Assembly (NCBI RefSeq): GCF_014190775.1
Contig: NZ_JACHVP010000004.1
Coordinates: forward strand, 1 to 64,000
Source of the DNA: Leifsonia aquatica
GTDB lineage: Bacteria > Actinomycetota > Actinomycetes > Actinomycetales > Microbacteriaceae
Length of the DNA: 64,000 nucleotides
Reading direction: 5' to 3'
The position numbers were made by a program, and so were the translations under genes. A model generated the notes under the pieces. It made no database searches. It was not told the DNA's origin and saw only the letters and a program-made list of their open reading frames with translations. Below, one piece after another: positions 33,802 to 41,616 of this stretch (positions are counted from its first letter, which is position 1; the number at the start of each line of letters is the position of its first letter).

Positions 33802-35108
33802 CAAGGCACTTCCTTCGGTATGACTCTGGTGATCTCGATCAGCTTGCCATGAAGCATCGCCCGGGCGGGGTTGTCCGCCGAGACCAAGCCGTCGAACTCA
33901 CGTTGCGATGCGGTAGGGGAGGCCCCACCGCTCTTGACTTCAATGGCGGTGTAGGTTCCGTCGGCGTTCTTGAACAGGCCGTCGTAGAACCGGCCCTTGT
34001 CGGTGCCGTCTACGCTCGCCCGGACCTTGTCCCGAATGACTTCGACGCCGAAACGATCCTCGACGTCTTTGAGCCCGATCTCTTCCTTGTTGGCGGCGAT
34101 GCGGTCGCCACCGTTACCGCTGGCGTACTTGCCGTAGTCGTCGCGTCCGTCGCCGCGGTCGATGCCTTCCTGCTTTTGGACCGGGTTGACGGCGCTGTCG
34201 CCGGACGCAGCCGCGACGGCGCGGAAGATGCCGTGTCCGACGGCGGTGGTGCCGGCGCCGATCGCTCCGGCCGCGGCGATGTTCAGCGGGACGCCGCCGA
34301 GCGCGCCGACGCCGGTGGCGTCGAGGGCGAAGCCGCCGGCCTCGCCGCCGGTACCGATGGAGATCAGCCCGATGCCGCCGAGGATCTCCCACAGGATGTC
34401 GGGATGCTGGGCGAGCGCGTTGAAGAACGACGCGGTGGAGTTGGCGGCGATGGCGAAGGTGTTCTGCGCCTGCAGTGCCTGGAGGTCCCAGGCGAGGCTG
34501 ATCGCTTCGCCCGCGAGCGCCCAGAAGTCAGGCTGGGCAGGGGCGGCGTCGGCGGCCGTGTCGAGCGCTGCGGCGCTTCGCTCGGCAGCGGCCCCGAGTT
34601 GCCCGCGCGCGTCCGAGAGCACCGCTCGTGCTTGGGCACGGAGCGCGTCGCCGGGGTCGACGAACGGGATCTCGGGCGAGTATGCGTTCGCGGTGCTCGG
34701 CAGCTGGTATGCCCGGGCGAACTCCGTACGGGCGGCCGCGATGTCGGCGGCGTGCTGCTGCTTCGCCGCGGCTGTGGCCGCGACGGCCTGGTCCCAGAGC
34801 GCGATCGCTTCGCCTGCTTGGGCTTGCGCCCATTCGAGGTAGTCGGCGAACGTGTCCAGCGCGTTCGCCGCCGCGCTGAGGTGCTTCGACGCGTCCGACC
34901 ACTTCGTGGGGATCCCGGAGTACTTCTCGCGGAACGCGTCTGCCGCCGAGCCGCTCCAGGCGTCGTCGACGTTCACCCGAGCGAGCGCCGTGGCGACCTC
35001 ACCGCTTTCGACGGACTTCTGGCGCCAGTCGGTCGCGGCAGCCCGGGCACTGCTGACCGATCCGGGGATCAGCGCGACCGGGTCACGGGTCTGTCCGAGC
35101 TCCGTCAC
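33801..35108 (-). CDS. type VII-secreted polymorphic toxin, WXG N-domain and PD-(D/E)XK-like nuclease C-domain
   Basis: 435 residues from GTG 35108 (GTGA overlap with the preceding gene). Residues 1-~210 are helical with a WXG turn at 51-53 (DAWSGSAADAF), as in ESX-exported toxins. Residues ~215-310 are glycine- and alanine-rich and hydrophobic, possibly for membrane passage. The C-terminal ~120 residues resemble a restriction-endonuclease fold: Asp376 in RFYDGLF, then Glu390-Val-Lys392 in AIEVKSGG (D-x13-E-x-K). The predicted activity is nucleic-acid cleavage in rival cells. It is flanked by WXG-like partners and an immunity candidate. Confidence 0.8.
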   Translation of the reverse strand: MTELGQTRDPVALIPGSVSSARAAATDWRQKSVESGEVATALARVNVDDAWSGSAADAFREKYSGIPTKWSDASKHLSAAANALDTFADYLEWAQAQAGEAIALWDQAVAATAAAKQQHAADIAAARTEFARAYQLPSTANAYSPEIPFVDPGDALRAQARAVLSDARGQLGAAAERSAAALDTAADAAPAQPDFWALAGEAISLAWDLQALQAQNTFAIAANSTASFFNALAQHPDILWEILGGIGLISIGTGGEAGGFALDATGVGALGGVPLNIAAAGAIGAGTTAVGHGIFRAVAAASGDSAVNPVQKQEGIDRGDGRDDYGKYASGNGGDRIAANKEEIGLKDVEDRFGVEVIRDKVRASVDGTDKGRFYDGLFKNADGTYTAIEVKSGGASPTASQREFDGLVSADNPARAMLHGKLIEITRVIPKEVP

Positions 35109-35404
35109 CTACTCGGCATCCCGCCACCGACTTTGTCCGCAGCGTCCTTGCCCTCGGTGTCGCCCTCCTCGTACACCTTCGCTGTCGCCTTCAGTCGCGC
35201 GACGACCTCACCGATGTCGGTGTGCAGGTGATCGAGACCGTTCGACCAGTTCGACACGACCCGGGCCGCCGCCTGCTCGACCAAACCGTCGCCCAGGCCA
35301 GTGGCCGACTTCAGGCTGCCCCGCGACGCAGACGCAGCCCCTCTGCTCGCAACGCCGGCCGCGGTACGCAGCAGCTCAGGATCCACCCTGAAACGGTGTG
35401 ACAT
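35105..35404 (-). CDS. small helical partner/chaperone of the toxin cassette (WXG-like)
   Basis: 99 residues, first gene of the cassette. The start reads MSHRFRVDPELLRTAAG, and a W-S-N turn (VVSNWSNGLDHL) separates two helices; the canonical Gly after Trp-x is replaced by Asn. Length and position match the small ESX-associated proteins that pair with a toxin N-domain for export. Its stop overlaps the toxin start by GTGA. About 250 bases without a gene separate it from the tRNA terminator on the right. Confidence 0.7.
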   Translation of the reverse strand: MSHRFRVDPELLRTAAGVASRGAASASRGSLKSATGLGDGLVEQAAARVVSNWSNGLDHLHTDIGEVVARLKATAKVYEEGDTEGKDAADKVGGGMPSR

Positions 35405-35615
35405 CCTCTACCCCCAACATCCATTCCCCTGCCCGAGAAGACGTCGCGAACGTCGTTCTCCGACGCGGGATTCGCCTGACGGGCTTTTCAGTATCTCCGG
35501 GAGAGCGCGCCTCGCGCAGTGCCGGGGAGCGAGATGTGTCTTCGGTCGTAGGCGCGGTCGTCAGCAGGGCTCGAGGTGTGGCCGCCCGCATCGCACGCCC
35601 GACCCGCGACACGAC

Positions 35616-35646
35616 AAAACCCCCGGATCCCTGAGGATCGCGGGGG
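35616..35646 (-). terminator. rho-independent terminator of the tRNA-Ser gene
   Basis: CCCCCGGATCC (35620-35630) pairs with GGATCGCGGGGG (35635-35646) with one bulge and a four-base loop. Read on the minus strand, the stem is followed by TTTT (35619-35616). It starts nine bases beyond the tRNA 3' end. Confidence 0.8.
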
Positions 35647-35654
35647 CTTGCACG

Positions 35655-35744
35655 TGGCGGTACCGGTGGGATTTGAACCCACGGTGGGCTTTCACCCACA
35701 CAACTTTTCGAGAGTTGCACCTTCGGCCGCTCGGACACGGTACC
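35655..35744 (-). tRNA. tRNA-Ser(CGA)
   Basis: On the minus strand the acceptor arms GGTACCG (35744-35738) and CGGTACC (35665-35659) pair perfectly, with discriminator G and an encoded CCA (35657-35655). The anticodon loop is CTCGAAA with anticodon CGA (35710-35708), closed by CAACT/AGTTG, so it reads UCG serine codons. A long variable arm (GTGGGTGAAAGCCCAC) confirms the serine class. The T arm contains GGTTCAAATCC. A terminator follows. Confidence 0.95.
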
Positions 35745-35852
35745 GCGGACAATCTTAGGCGAAGATTCCACGGCCCGCCAATCAGCGTCCGTCCAGCGAG
35801 CGCACAGCCTCCACCGATCCGTCCCTCACGGTCCGCGGAGTACGCTGCACGC

Positions 35853-36695
35853 ATGAACACCACGGGTCGCGTCGTCACGACGGTCGGAGTCGCGGGCGCC
35901 ATCGCCGGCGGCGCCGCCTATGCCTGGAGCCGCGTGCAGCAGAAACGGGCTGCCGTCGCCGCGGGCAAGGTGAAGCTGAACGAGTCGCTCCCGGTGAACT
36001 CCAAATGGTGGCGGGATGCGGCGAAGGTGGAGGGCGAGATCCTCTACGTCGCGATCGGGGACAGTGCCGCACAGGGCATCGGGGCGTCCCAGCCGAAGAA
36101 CAGCTACGTGGGCGTGATCGCCGACCACCTCCGCTCCGCGACGGGCCGCACCGTGCGCACCGTGAACCTCAGCGTGTCGGGCGCGACGGTCGCCCTCGCG
36201 GTGGCCGATCAGCTGCCGCGGTTCGAGACGCTGCAGCCCGACATCGTGACGGTGTCGATCGGGGCGAACGACATCGGGGCGTTCGACCCGGCGACGTTCC
36301 GGGAGGGCATCCGCCGCGTGTTCGCGGCGCTGCCCCGGGATGCGGTGGTCGCCGATCTGCCGTACTTCTACCTCCCGTGGAACGAGAAGAAGGTCGCGGT
36401 CGCCAACGCCATCCTGCGCGAGGAGGCGGCCGACGCCGGGCTCACCGTCGCCTCCCTGCACCGCGCGATGAAGCAGGAGGGGCTGCGCGGCGCGTTCACG
36501 CAGTTCGCCGAGGACCTCTTCCACCCCAACGACCACGGCTACCGGGTGTGGGCGTCGGCGTTCCTGCCCGCCGTGACGCGGCTGGCGGTGACGAAGTTCC
36601 CGCGGCGACCGGCGACGACAGCGACCTCCGCCTCCGTCACCGCGTCGAGTTCGGCGCCAGATGCGCCAGCACCCTCCCCCACGCCGGCACGATGA
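35853..36695 (+). CDS. SGNH/GDSL-family esterase
   Basis: 280 residues from ATG 35853. An N-terminal hydrophobic segment (about 8-25) makes it exported or membrane-anchored. SGNH blocks are present in order: block I AIGDSAAQGIG with the nucleophile Ser, block II NLSVSGATVA, block III SIGANDIGAF with Asn, and block V LFHPNDHGYRVW with the Asp/His pair. It hydrolyses esters or acyl groups of lipids or wall polymers. The C-terminus is a Thr/Ser/Pro-rich tail. Its last 59 bases overlap the convergent alpha/beta hydrolase gene. Confidence 0.9.
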   Translation: MNTTGRVVTTVGVAGAIAGGAAYAWSRVQQKRAAVAAGKVKLNESLPVNSKWWRDAAKVEGEILYVAIGDSAAQGIGASQPKNSYVGVIADHLRSATGRTVRTVNLSVSGATVALAVADQLPRFETLQPDIVTVSIGANDIGAFDPATFREGIRRVFAALPRDAVVADLPYFYLPWNEKKVAVANAILREEAADAGLTVASLHRAMKQEGLRGAFTQFAEDLFHPNDHGYRVWASAFLPAVTRLAVTKFPRRPATTATSASVTASSSAPDAPAPSPTPAR

Positions 36696-37560
36696 CGAGG
36701 TGCCCGACGCCCGGGACCATCTCCATCCGGGAGTCCGGCACGGCCTTCTGATACCAGGCTGCGTGCGCGTTGCCGGCGATCGCGTCGCCCTGCCCGCCCA
36801 CGATGAGCGTCTTGGCCTGCACGTCGCCGGGGTCGAAACCCCACGGCCGCGCCGTGTACGAGAGGATGTCGGCCGCGGTCCCGGCCGCCCCCTGACGGAA
36901 CGCATCCTGCAACATCCGGCCGAGCCGATCCCGCACGCCGGGCTGCGCCAAGACGGTGGCATCGACGGCGGTGGCGCCGACCGCTTCCGGGGGTACATCG
37001 CCCGGGTCAGAGGCCGAGAGAACGGCGTCGGCCTGCGACCCCAATTGCTCGCTGAGCTGCTGGACGGCCTCCGCCGGGGCGAGGGTGCCCAGGCGGTCGG
37101 ACTCGGCCTGCAGCTGCGGCGGGATCCACGGAACGGCCTCGTTCGGAGCGGGCGTGGCGACGATCGCGACCCGCTCGGTGAGATCGGGATGCCGCGCGGC
37201 GAACGCGAGCGCGACCCGGCCCCCAGCCGACCAGCCGGCGATGCCGACGGTGCGCACCCTCCTCACCCCCATCGAGCGCTCGGCCAGCACGACCGACCGC
37301 AGATACTCGGCGATGTCGTCGGCGGCGCGCACGATGCTCGGCCACTCGCCGTACGGCACGGGGTCGCTCGAGCCGTACCCGGGGCGGTCGATCGCGACGA
37401 TGTGGACATTGCGGGTGGCGGAGGCGTCGGGATCCGGATCGAAGACGGAGGTGCCCGGCGCCGGGTGGCAGAAGACGACGATGCGTTCCGCATCCGCGTC
37501 GCCGAGGGTGGTGACGCCGACGCGCCGGCCGGACCGCAGGGTGTACGTGAGGTTCGCCAT
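36637..37560 (-). CDS. alpha/beta hydrolase
   Basis: 307 residues from ATG 37560 (ATG 37569 also possible). The oxyanion region FCHPAPGTSVFDPD, the loop DRPGYGSSDP, the nucleophile elbow GIAGWSAGGRVAL, an acidic residue in VGGQGDAIAG and the final histidine in PGVGHLVIVPA form the expected triad. No lid or signal peptide is evident, so it is probably a cytoplasmic hydrolase or haloperoxidase-like enzyme of unknown substrate. It stands alone, convergent with the SGNH gene and divergent from radA. Confidence 0.88.
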   Translation of the reverse strand: MANLTYTLRSGRRVGVTTLGDADAERIVVFCHPAPGTSVFDPDPDASATRNVHIVAIDRPGYGSSDPVPYGEWPSIVRAADDIAEYLRSVVLAERSMGVRRVRTVGIAGWSAGGRVALAFAARHPDLTERVAIVATPAPNEAVPWIPPQLQAESDRLGTLAPAEAVQQLSEQLGSQADAVLSASDPGDVPPEAVGATAVDATVLAQPGVRDRLGRMLQDAFRQGAAGTAADILSYTARPWGFDPGDVQAKTLIVGGQGDAIAGNAHAAWYQKAVPDSRMEMVPGVGHLVIVPAWGRVLAHLAPNSTR

Positions 37561-37736
37561 GGGGCCCATTGTGCTCCGGGGGCGCCGGGCACATAACCCT
37601 CTACGGCGGAGCACCCTCTTGGTGCACGGCACCCTCCACAGGTCCCGCACTCCGTGAGCTTCTCCCCCGATCGCCGCGATCCTCCCTCCAGTGACGGTGG
37701 CCGCCCGTAGTGTGGGTCCCGGATCGAGGAGGTGTC

Positions 37737-39098
37737 GTGGCGAAGGCTCACGTCAACTACCGCTGCACGGAGTGCGGCTGGACGGCGGCCAAGTGGGTCG
37801 GCCGCTGCGGCGAGTGCCAGGCCTGGGGCACCGTGGAGGAGTCGGCGGCGCCCACGGGCGTGCTGCGGGCACTCACTCCCGTGACCATCGGCGCCGCGCG
37901 CACCGCCCGGGCGATCACCGACATCGAGACGGAGGCCGCCGGGCGACGACCGAGCGGCATCGGCGAGTTCGACCGGGTTCTCGGCGGCGGCATCGTGCCG
38001 GGCGCGGCCATCCTGCTGAGCGGCGAGCCCGGCGTCGGCAAGTCCACCCTCCTGCTGGAGGTCGCCTCCCGGGCAGCGGCGCGGAACGCGCGCGTCCTCT
38101 ATGTGAGCGCCGAGGAGTCGGTCGGGCAGGTGCGGATGCGCGCCGAACGCACCGGCGCCGTCCACGACGAGCTGTACCTCGCATCGGAGACCGACCTCGC
38201 GACCATCATCGGCCAGATCGACGCGGTGAAGCCTTCGCTCGTGATCATCGACTCCGTGCAGACGGTCTCCAGCGGCAGCATCGACGGCATCGCCGGCGGC
38301 CCGAGCCAGGTGCGGGAGGTCGCGAGCACGCTCGTGCGCATCGCCAAGGAGCGCGAGCTGCCCATCCTGATCGTCGGGCACGTCACGAAGGACGGCTCGA
38401 TCGCCGGCCCGCGCCTCCTCGAGCACCTGGTCGACGTGGTGTGCCAGTTCGAGGGCGACCGGCAGACGGCGCTCCGCTTCGTGCGCGCGCTGAAGAACCG
38501 CTTCGGCCCGACCGACGAGGTCGGCTGCTTCGAGATGACCGGAGACGGCATCGCCGAGGTCCCCGACCCGAGCGGTCTGTTCCTCAGCCGCACCTCCACC
38601 CCCGTCTCCGGCACCTGCGTGACGGTGGCGATGGAGGGCCGGCGCCCGCTGCCGGTGGAGGTGCAGGCGCTCGTCGTGAGCACCGCCGCCCCCAACCCGC
38701 GCCGCGTCACCAACGGCGTCGACAGCTCCCGCGTCGCCATGCTGCTCGCGGTCCTCGAACGCCGGGCCGGCATCAAGCTCGGCGACAAGGACGTCTACGT
38801 CTCGACCGTCGGCGGCGTGCGGCTCACCGAGCCCGGGGCCGACCTGGCCATCGCCCTGGCCGTCGCGTCCGCGGCCTCCGACCGCGCCATCCCCCACAAC
38901 CTGGTCGCCTTCGGCGAGATCAGCCTCGCCGGGGAGATTCGCCCGGTCAGCAGCGGCAAGCAGCGCACGGCCGAAGCGTCACGCCTCGGCTTCGCCACGC
39001 GCATCGACGACCGCAGCGCCTCCATCCGCGAAGCCCTGCGGCTCGCGTTCACCGCAGCTTCCACCCCGCGCGAACGAGAACTCGACGCGGCATTCTGA
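37737..39098 (+). CDS. radA: DNA repair/branch-migration ATPase RadA (Sms)
   Basis: 453 residues from GTG 37737 with GAGGAGGT a few bases upstream. The four-cysteine zinc finger (CTECGWTAAKWVGRCGEC) opens the protein. Walker A is SGEPGVGKST, Walker B LVIIDSVQT, and the RadA-specific KNRFGPTDEVGCFEM box follows. The C-terminal Lon-like domain (TVGGVRLTEPGADLAIALA) ends the protein. RadA extends heteroduplexes in RecA-dependent recombination. Single gene with its own start region, downstream of nothing on its strand. Confidence 0.97.
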   Translation: MAKAHVNYRCTECGWTAAKWVGRCGECQAWGTVEESAAPTGVLRALTPVTIGAARTARAITDIETEAAGRRPSGIGEFDRVLGGGIVPGAAILLSGEPGVGKSTLLLEVASRAAARNARVLYVSAEESVGQVRMRAERTGAVHDELYLASETDLATIIGQIDAVKPSLVIIDSVQTVSSGSIDGIAGGPSQVREVASTLVRIAKERELPILIVGHVTKDGSIAGPRLLEHLVDVVCQFEGDRQTALRFVRALKNRFGPTDEVGCFEMTGDGIAEVPDPSGLFLSRTSTPVSGTCVTVAMEGRRPLPVEVQALVVSTAAPNPRRVTNGVDSSRVAMLLAVLERRAGIKLGDKDVYVSTVGGVRLTEPGADLAIALAVASAASDRAIPHNLVAFGEISLAGEIRPVSSGKQRTAEASRLGFATRIDDRSASIREALRLAFTAASTPRERELDAAF

Positions 39099-39124
39099 CC
39101 CGCACTACCGCACCCACTGCACCC

Positions 39125-39185
39125 GCCGAGTACGCAAAATCTCGGCCCGAAACCGCTGAGTACGCAGAGAATCCGCGTACTCGGC
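39125..39185. repeat. intergenic repeat element, copy A (three 11-base words, 30/20-bp geometry)
   Basis: GCCGAGTACGC occurs at 39125-39135, again as GCTGAGTACGC at 39155-39165 (30 bp later), and inverted as GCGTACTCGGC at 39175-39185. The last two can form a hairpin with one mismatch. It lies between the convergent ends of radA and an XRE gene. The reverse-complement layout matches the element at 63739-63801. Confidence 0.75.
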
Positions 39186-39195
39186 GACGCGGCGG

Positions 39196-39480
39196 TCAGG
39201 AGGCCAAGGACCGCGCGACCTCCGCGCCGACGTCGTCCGCCTCGCTGATCTCGGCCCACACCGCATCCAGCGACAACCCGAGCACCGCCGCGATGGCCGC
39301 GATCGTCGGGAACGCGGGCGTCGCCACCCGGCCCGACTCGATCTTGCGCAGCGTCTCCGGCGACACCCCCGCGTCGAGCGCGACGGTCAGCATCGAACGC
39401 TCCCCGCGCGCCCGGCGCATCAGCGCACCGAGACGCTGACCGCGTTCGATCTCGTCCGGGGTGAGAGGGAGCCTGACCAT
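39196..39480 (-). CDS. XRE-family helix-turn-helix regulator
   Basis: 94 residues. The helix-turn-helix is RGERSMLTVALDAGVSPETL, then RKIESGRVATPAFPTI (residues ~25-60), preceded by a short N-terminal helix and followed by a helical tail. It is divergent from a methionine aminopeptidase gene, the starts being only 46 bases apart over two near-identical 13-bp direct repeats, so it probably represses both genes. No Shine-Dalgarno sequence is present; a TAGTAT -10-like box ends six bases before the ATG, suggesting a leaderless message. Confidence 0.9.
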   Translation of the reverse strand: MVRLPLTPDEIERGQRLGALMRRARGERSMLTVALDAGVSPETLRKIESGRVATPAFPTIAAIAAVLGLSLDAVWAEISEADDVGAEVARSLAS

Positions 39481-39486
39481 GGCCCC

Positions 39487-39519
39487 ATACTAATACCGGG
39501 ATAGTCATACCGGTATAGT
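39487..39519. promoter_or_regulatory. shared divergent promoter/operator with 13-bp direct repeats
   Basis: ATACCGGGATAGT (39493-39505) and ATACCGGTATAGT (39507-39519) match at 12 of 13 positions with a 14-bp period; the second contains the palindrome ATACCGGTAT. TATAGT (39514-39519) is a good rightward -10 box, seven bases before the aminopeptidase ATG. TAGTAT (39492-39487 on the minus strand) is a leftward -10-like box, six bases before the XRE ATG. Neither gene has a ribosome site. Confidence 0.7.
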
Positions 39520-39526
39520 TATCCGA

Positions 39527-40300
39527 ATGATCGAGATCCTGAACCCCGACGAACTGAACCGGGCCCGAGCGACCGGCGCCCTCGTCGGCCGCATCCTGCA
39601 GACGCTGAAGGACCGCGTGGCCGTCGGCACCAACCTCCTCGACATCGACCGCTGGACCGCCGCCCTCATCACGGAGGCCGGTGCCGAGTCCTGCTACGTC
39701 GACTACGCGCCCTCCTTCGGGCGCGGCCCGTTCGGCCACTACATCTGCACGGCGGTCAACGACGCCGTGCTGCACGGGATGCCGCACGACTACGCCCTCG
39801 CCGACGGCGACCTCCTCACCCTCGACCTCGCCGTCTCGCTGGACGGCATCGCCGCCGACTCCGCGGTCAGCTTCATCGTCGGCGAGACGCAGCGGCCGGA
39901 GGACGTCGCCATGATCGAGGCGACCGAGCGCGCACTGCGAGCCGGCATCGCCGCCGCCCGCCCGGGCGCCCGCACCGGCGACCTCGCGCACGCGATCGGC
40001 ACCGTGCTGGACGAGGCGGGGTACCCGATCAACCTCGAGTTCGGCGGCCACGGCATCGGATCGACGATGCACCAGGACCCCCACATCTCGAACGACGGCC
40101 GTCCCGGCCGCGGCTACAAGCTGCGCCCCGGCCTCCTCCTCGCGCTGGAACCGTGGGTGATGGCCGACACCGACGAGCTCGTCACCGACGCCGACGGCTG
40201 GACTCTGCGCAGCGCGACCGGCGCCCGCACGGCGCACAGCGAGCACACGATCGCCATCACGGCCGACGGCGCCGAGATCCTCACCCTCCGCGCGCCCTGA
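39527..40300 (+). CDS. map: type I methionine aminopeptidase (M24A)
   Basis: 257 residues. The five metal ligands of the pita-bread fold are in place: Asp in LLTLDLAVSLDG and IAADSAVSF, His in FGGHGIGSTMHQDPH, Glu in LLALEPWV and Glu in AHSEHTIAIT. It removes initiator methionine from nascent proteins. Actinobacteria usually have two or more map paralogues, and the housekeeping copy is normally elsewhere near ribosomal genes. This copy, paired with an XRE repressor, is probably a regulated accessory form. No ribosome site precedes the ATG, and a -10 box sits seven bases upstream, fitting a leaderless mRNA. Confidence 0.93.
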   Translation: MIEILNPDELNRARATGALVGRILQTLKDRVAVGTNLLDIDRWTAALITEAGAESCYVDYAPSFGRGPFGHYICTAVNDAVLHGMPHDYALADGDLLTLDLAVSLDGIAADSAVSFIVGETQRPEDVAMIEATERALRAGIAAARPGARTGDLAHAIGTVLDEAGYPINLEFGGHGIGSTMHQDPHISNDGRPGRGYKLRPGLLLALEPWVMADTDELVTDADGWTLRSATGARTAHSEHTIAITADGAEILTLRAP

Positions 40301-40310
40301 TCACCCCATC

Positions 40311-40370
40311 GAAGCGGCGAATTCTTCGCCGTCTCGGCGGATTCGCGTGCACTTCGTGCCGCCTCGGCGG
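40311..40370. repeat. intergenic repeat element, copy B (13-base words 30 bp apart)
   Basis: GCCGTCTCGGCGG (40328-40340) recurs as GCCGCCTCGGCGG (40358-40370), exactly 30 bp later and matching at 12 of 13 positions. Between them is CGTGCAC, also found at the same place in the element at 63739-63801. Upstream is the hairpin GGCGAA/TTCGCC (40317-40331 region). It lies between convergent gene ends. Confidence 0.6.
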
Positions 40371-40371
40371 G

Positions 40372-41004
40372 CTACTGCAGGATGAACTGCTTGGTCTCGG
40401 GGGACTCGATCCCCGCGACGGTCGTCGTCAGGTGGTACGACGCTCCCGCCGCCGGGACCTGCTCGCGGCTCGCCTGGCAGGTGGAGGGGTCGGAGCGGGT
40501 GCGGTCCCAGGTGATCGGCGTCTGCGACGAGATCGTCTTGCCGGGCTGGAGCAGGACCTCCGCGTCGACCTTGTCGGTCTGGCAGTCGGTCGACTTCCAG
40601 TAGACCTCGGCGCCGCTGGTGATGGTGAACAGTTGCTGCGCCGTCCCGGCGTCGATCTTGCACGCGGCCGAGCCGGTGTTGGTGATCGCGACCGACAGCT
40701 GCGGCAGCTCGCCGGCGGCGTAGGTTGCCTTGTCCGTGACCGCCTCGACGCGGACGTTCGCCGTGTCGCACGCGGCGCCGCTGGCCGAGGCGCTGGACGT
40801 CGGGATGCTGGTCGCGGGAGGCGTCGTCGTCTTCGGCGCGCTCGTGGTGGAGGCGGGAGCGGGGGCACCGTCCGACGCGCCGGGGCGCACGATGATCAGC
40901 ACGACGACGAGGATGACGGCGAGCAGGCCGATCCCGAGGATGAGCCGGCGTCGCCAATAGACCTTGCTCGGCTGGGGGCCGACAGGATGCTTGAACGTCG
41001 ACAT
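40372..41004 (-). CDS. membrane-anchored extracytoplasmic protein of unknown function
   Basis: 210 residues. A short basic cytoplasmic N-terminus (KVYWRRRL) precedes one transmembrane helix (about 21-41), then a Thr/Ser/Pro/Ala-rich linker (43-75) and a beta-rich domain with four cysteines. That domain (ATYAAGELPQLSVAITNTGS) resembles the BsuPI-like/Ig-like modules of actinobacterial surface proteins. It is probably displayed outside the membrane; function unknown. It stands alone, convergent with the methionine aminopeptidase gene. Confidence 0.75.
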   Translation of the reverse strand: MSTFKHPVGPQPSKVYWRRRLILGIGLLAVILVVVLIIVRPGASDGAPAPASTTSAPKTTTPPATSIPTSSASASGAACDTANVRVEAVTDKATYAAGELPQLSVAITNTGSAACKIDAGTAQQLFTITSGAEVYWKSTDCQTDKVDAEVLLQPGKTISSQTPITWDRTRSDPSTCQASREQVPAAGASYHLTTTVAGIESPETKQFILQ

Positions 41005-41050
41005 GCCCGCAGCATAACCGCGCGCCGCCCGATTGCCGGTCGCAACGCGC

Positions 41051-41569
41051 TCAGAGGAGCTTCAACATCCTTGTATTTCCCAGGGTGTTGGGCTTCACGC
41101 GCGCCAGATCGAGGAACTCGGCGACGCCCTCGTCGTTGGAGCGGACGAGCTCGGCGTAGAGGGCCGGGTCGACCGACTCCTCCCCCATGTCCTCGAAGCC
41201 GTTGCGCTCGAAGAAGCCGACCTCGAACGTCAGGCAGAACAGGCGGCTGAGCCCGAGCTCGCGGGCGTCCGTCTCGAGCCGCTCCAGCAGCGCACGGCCG
41301 ACGCCGCGCCCGAGCCACTCCTCCGAGACCGCGAGAGTGCGCACCTCGCCGAGGTCGCTCCACATCACGTGGAGGGCGCCGCAGCCGATCAGGTTGCCGT
41401 CCGCGTCCTCCGCGACCCGGAACTCCTGCACGGCCTCGTAGAACGTCACCGTCTCTTTGCCGAGCAGGATGCGTCGTCGGACCAGCGGCTCCACCAGTTG
41501 CTGGATGCGCGCCACGTCTCCCGTGCGCGCGCGCCGAACACTGATCCCGGAGGTGCGCGCTGAGTCCAC
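41051..41569 (-). CDS. argA: amino-acid N-acetyltransferase (GNAT; N-acetylglutamate synthase-like)
   Basis: 172 residues from GTG 41569. GNAT motif A, the acetyl-CoA pyrophosphate loop, is LAVSEEWLGRGVGRALLERL. The preceding GCGALHVMWSDLGEVRT and the following LFCLTFEVGFFERNGFED match the short stand-alone N-acetylglutamate synthases of mycobacteria (the Rv2747 type). It would make N-acetylglutamate, the first step of arginine synthesis, in the cytoplasm. No other arg genes are close, so the symbol rests on sequence resemblance only. Confidence 0.75.
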   Translation of the reverse strand: MDSARTSGISVRRARTGDVARIQQLVEPLVRRRILLGKETVTFYEAVQEFRVAEDADGNLIGCGALHVMWSDLGEVRTLAVSEEWLGRGVGRALLERLETDARELGLSRLFCLTFEVGFFERNGFEDMGEESVDPALYAELVRSNDEGVAEFLDLARVKPNTLGNTRMLKLL

Positions 41570-41616
41570 CAGACAAGCCTACTGTCGCGCCCGCCCGGCA
41601 TCGAAAGAAGAGGCAC

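Noticed and set aside
32664-35404. Complete type VII secretion system
   Set aside because: Only WXG-like proteins, toxin and immunity candidates are present; no EccC-type ATPase or membrane components.
35405-35744. tRNA-Ser as an integration site for the toxin cassette
   Set aside because: The cassette lies on the tRNA 3' side, but no integrase and no second copy of the tRNA 3' end was found on the far side.
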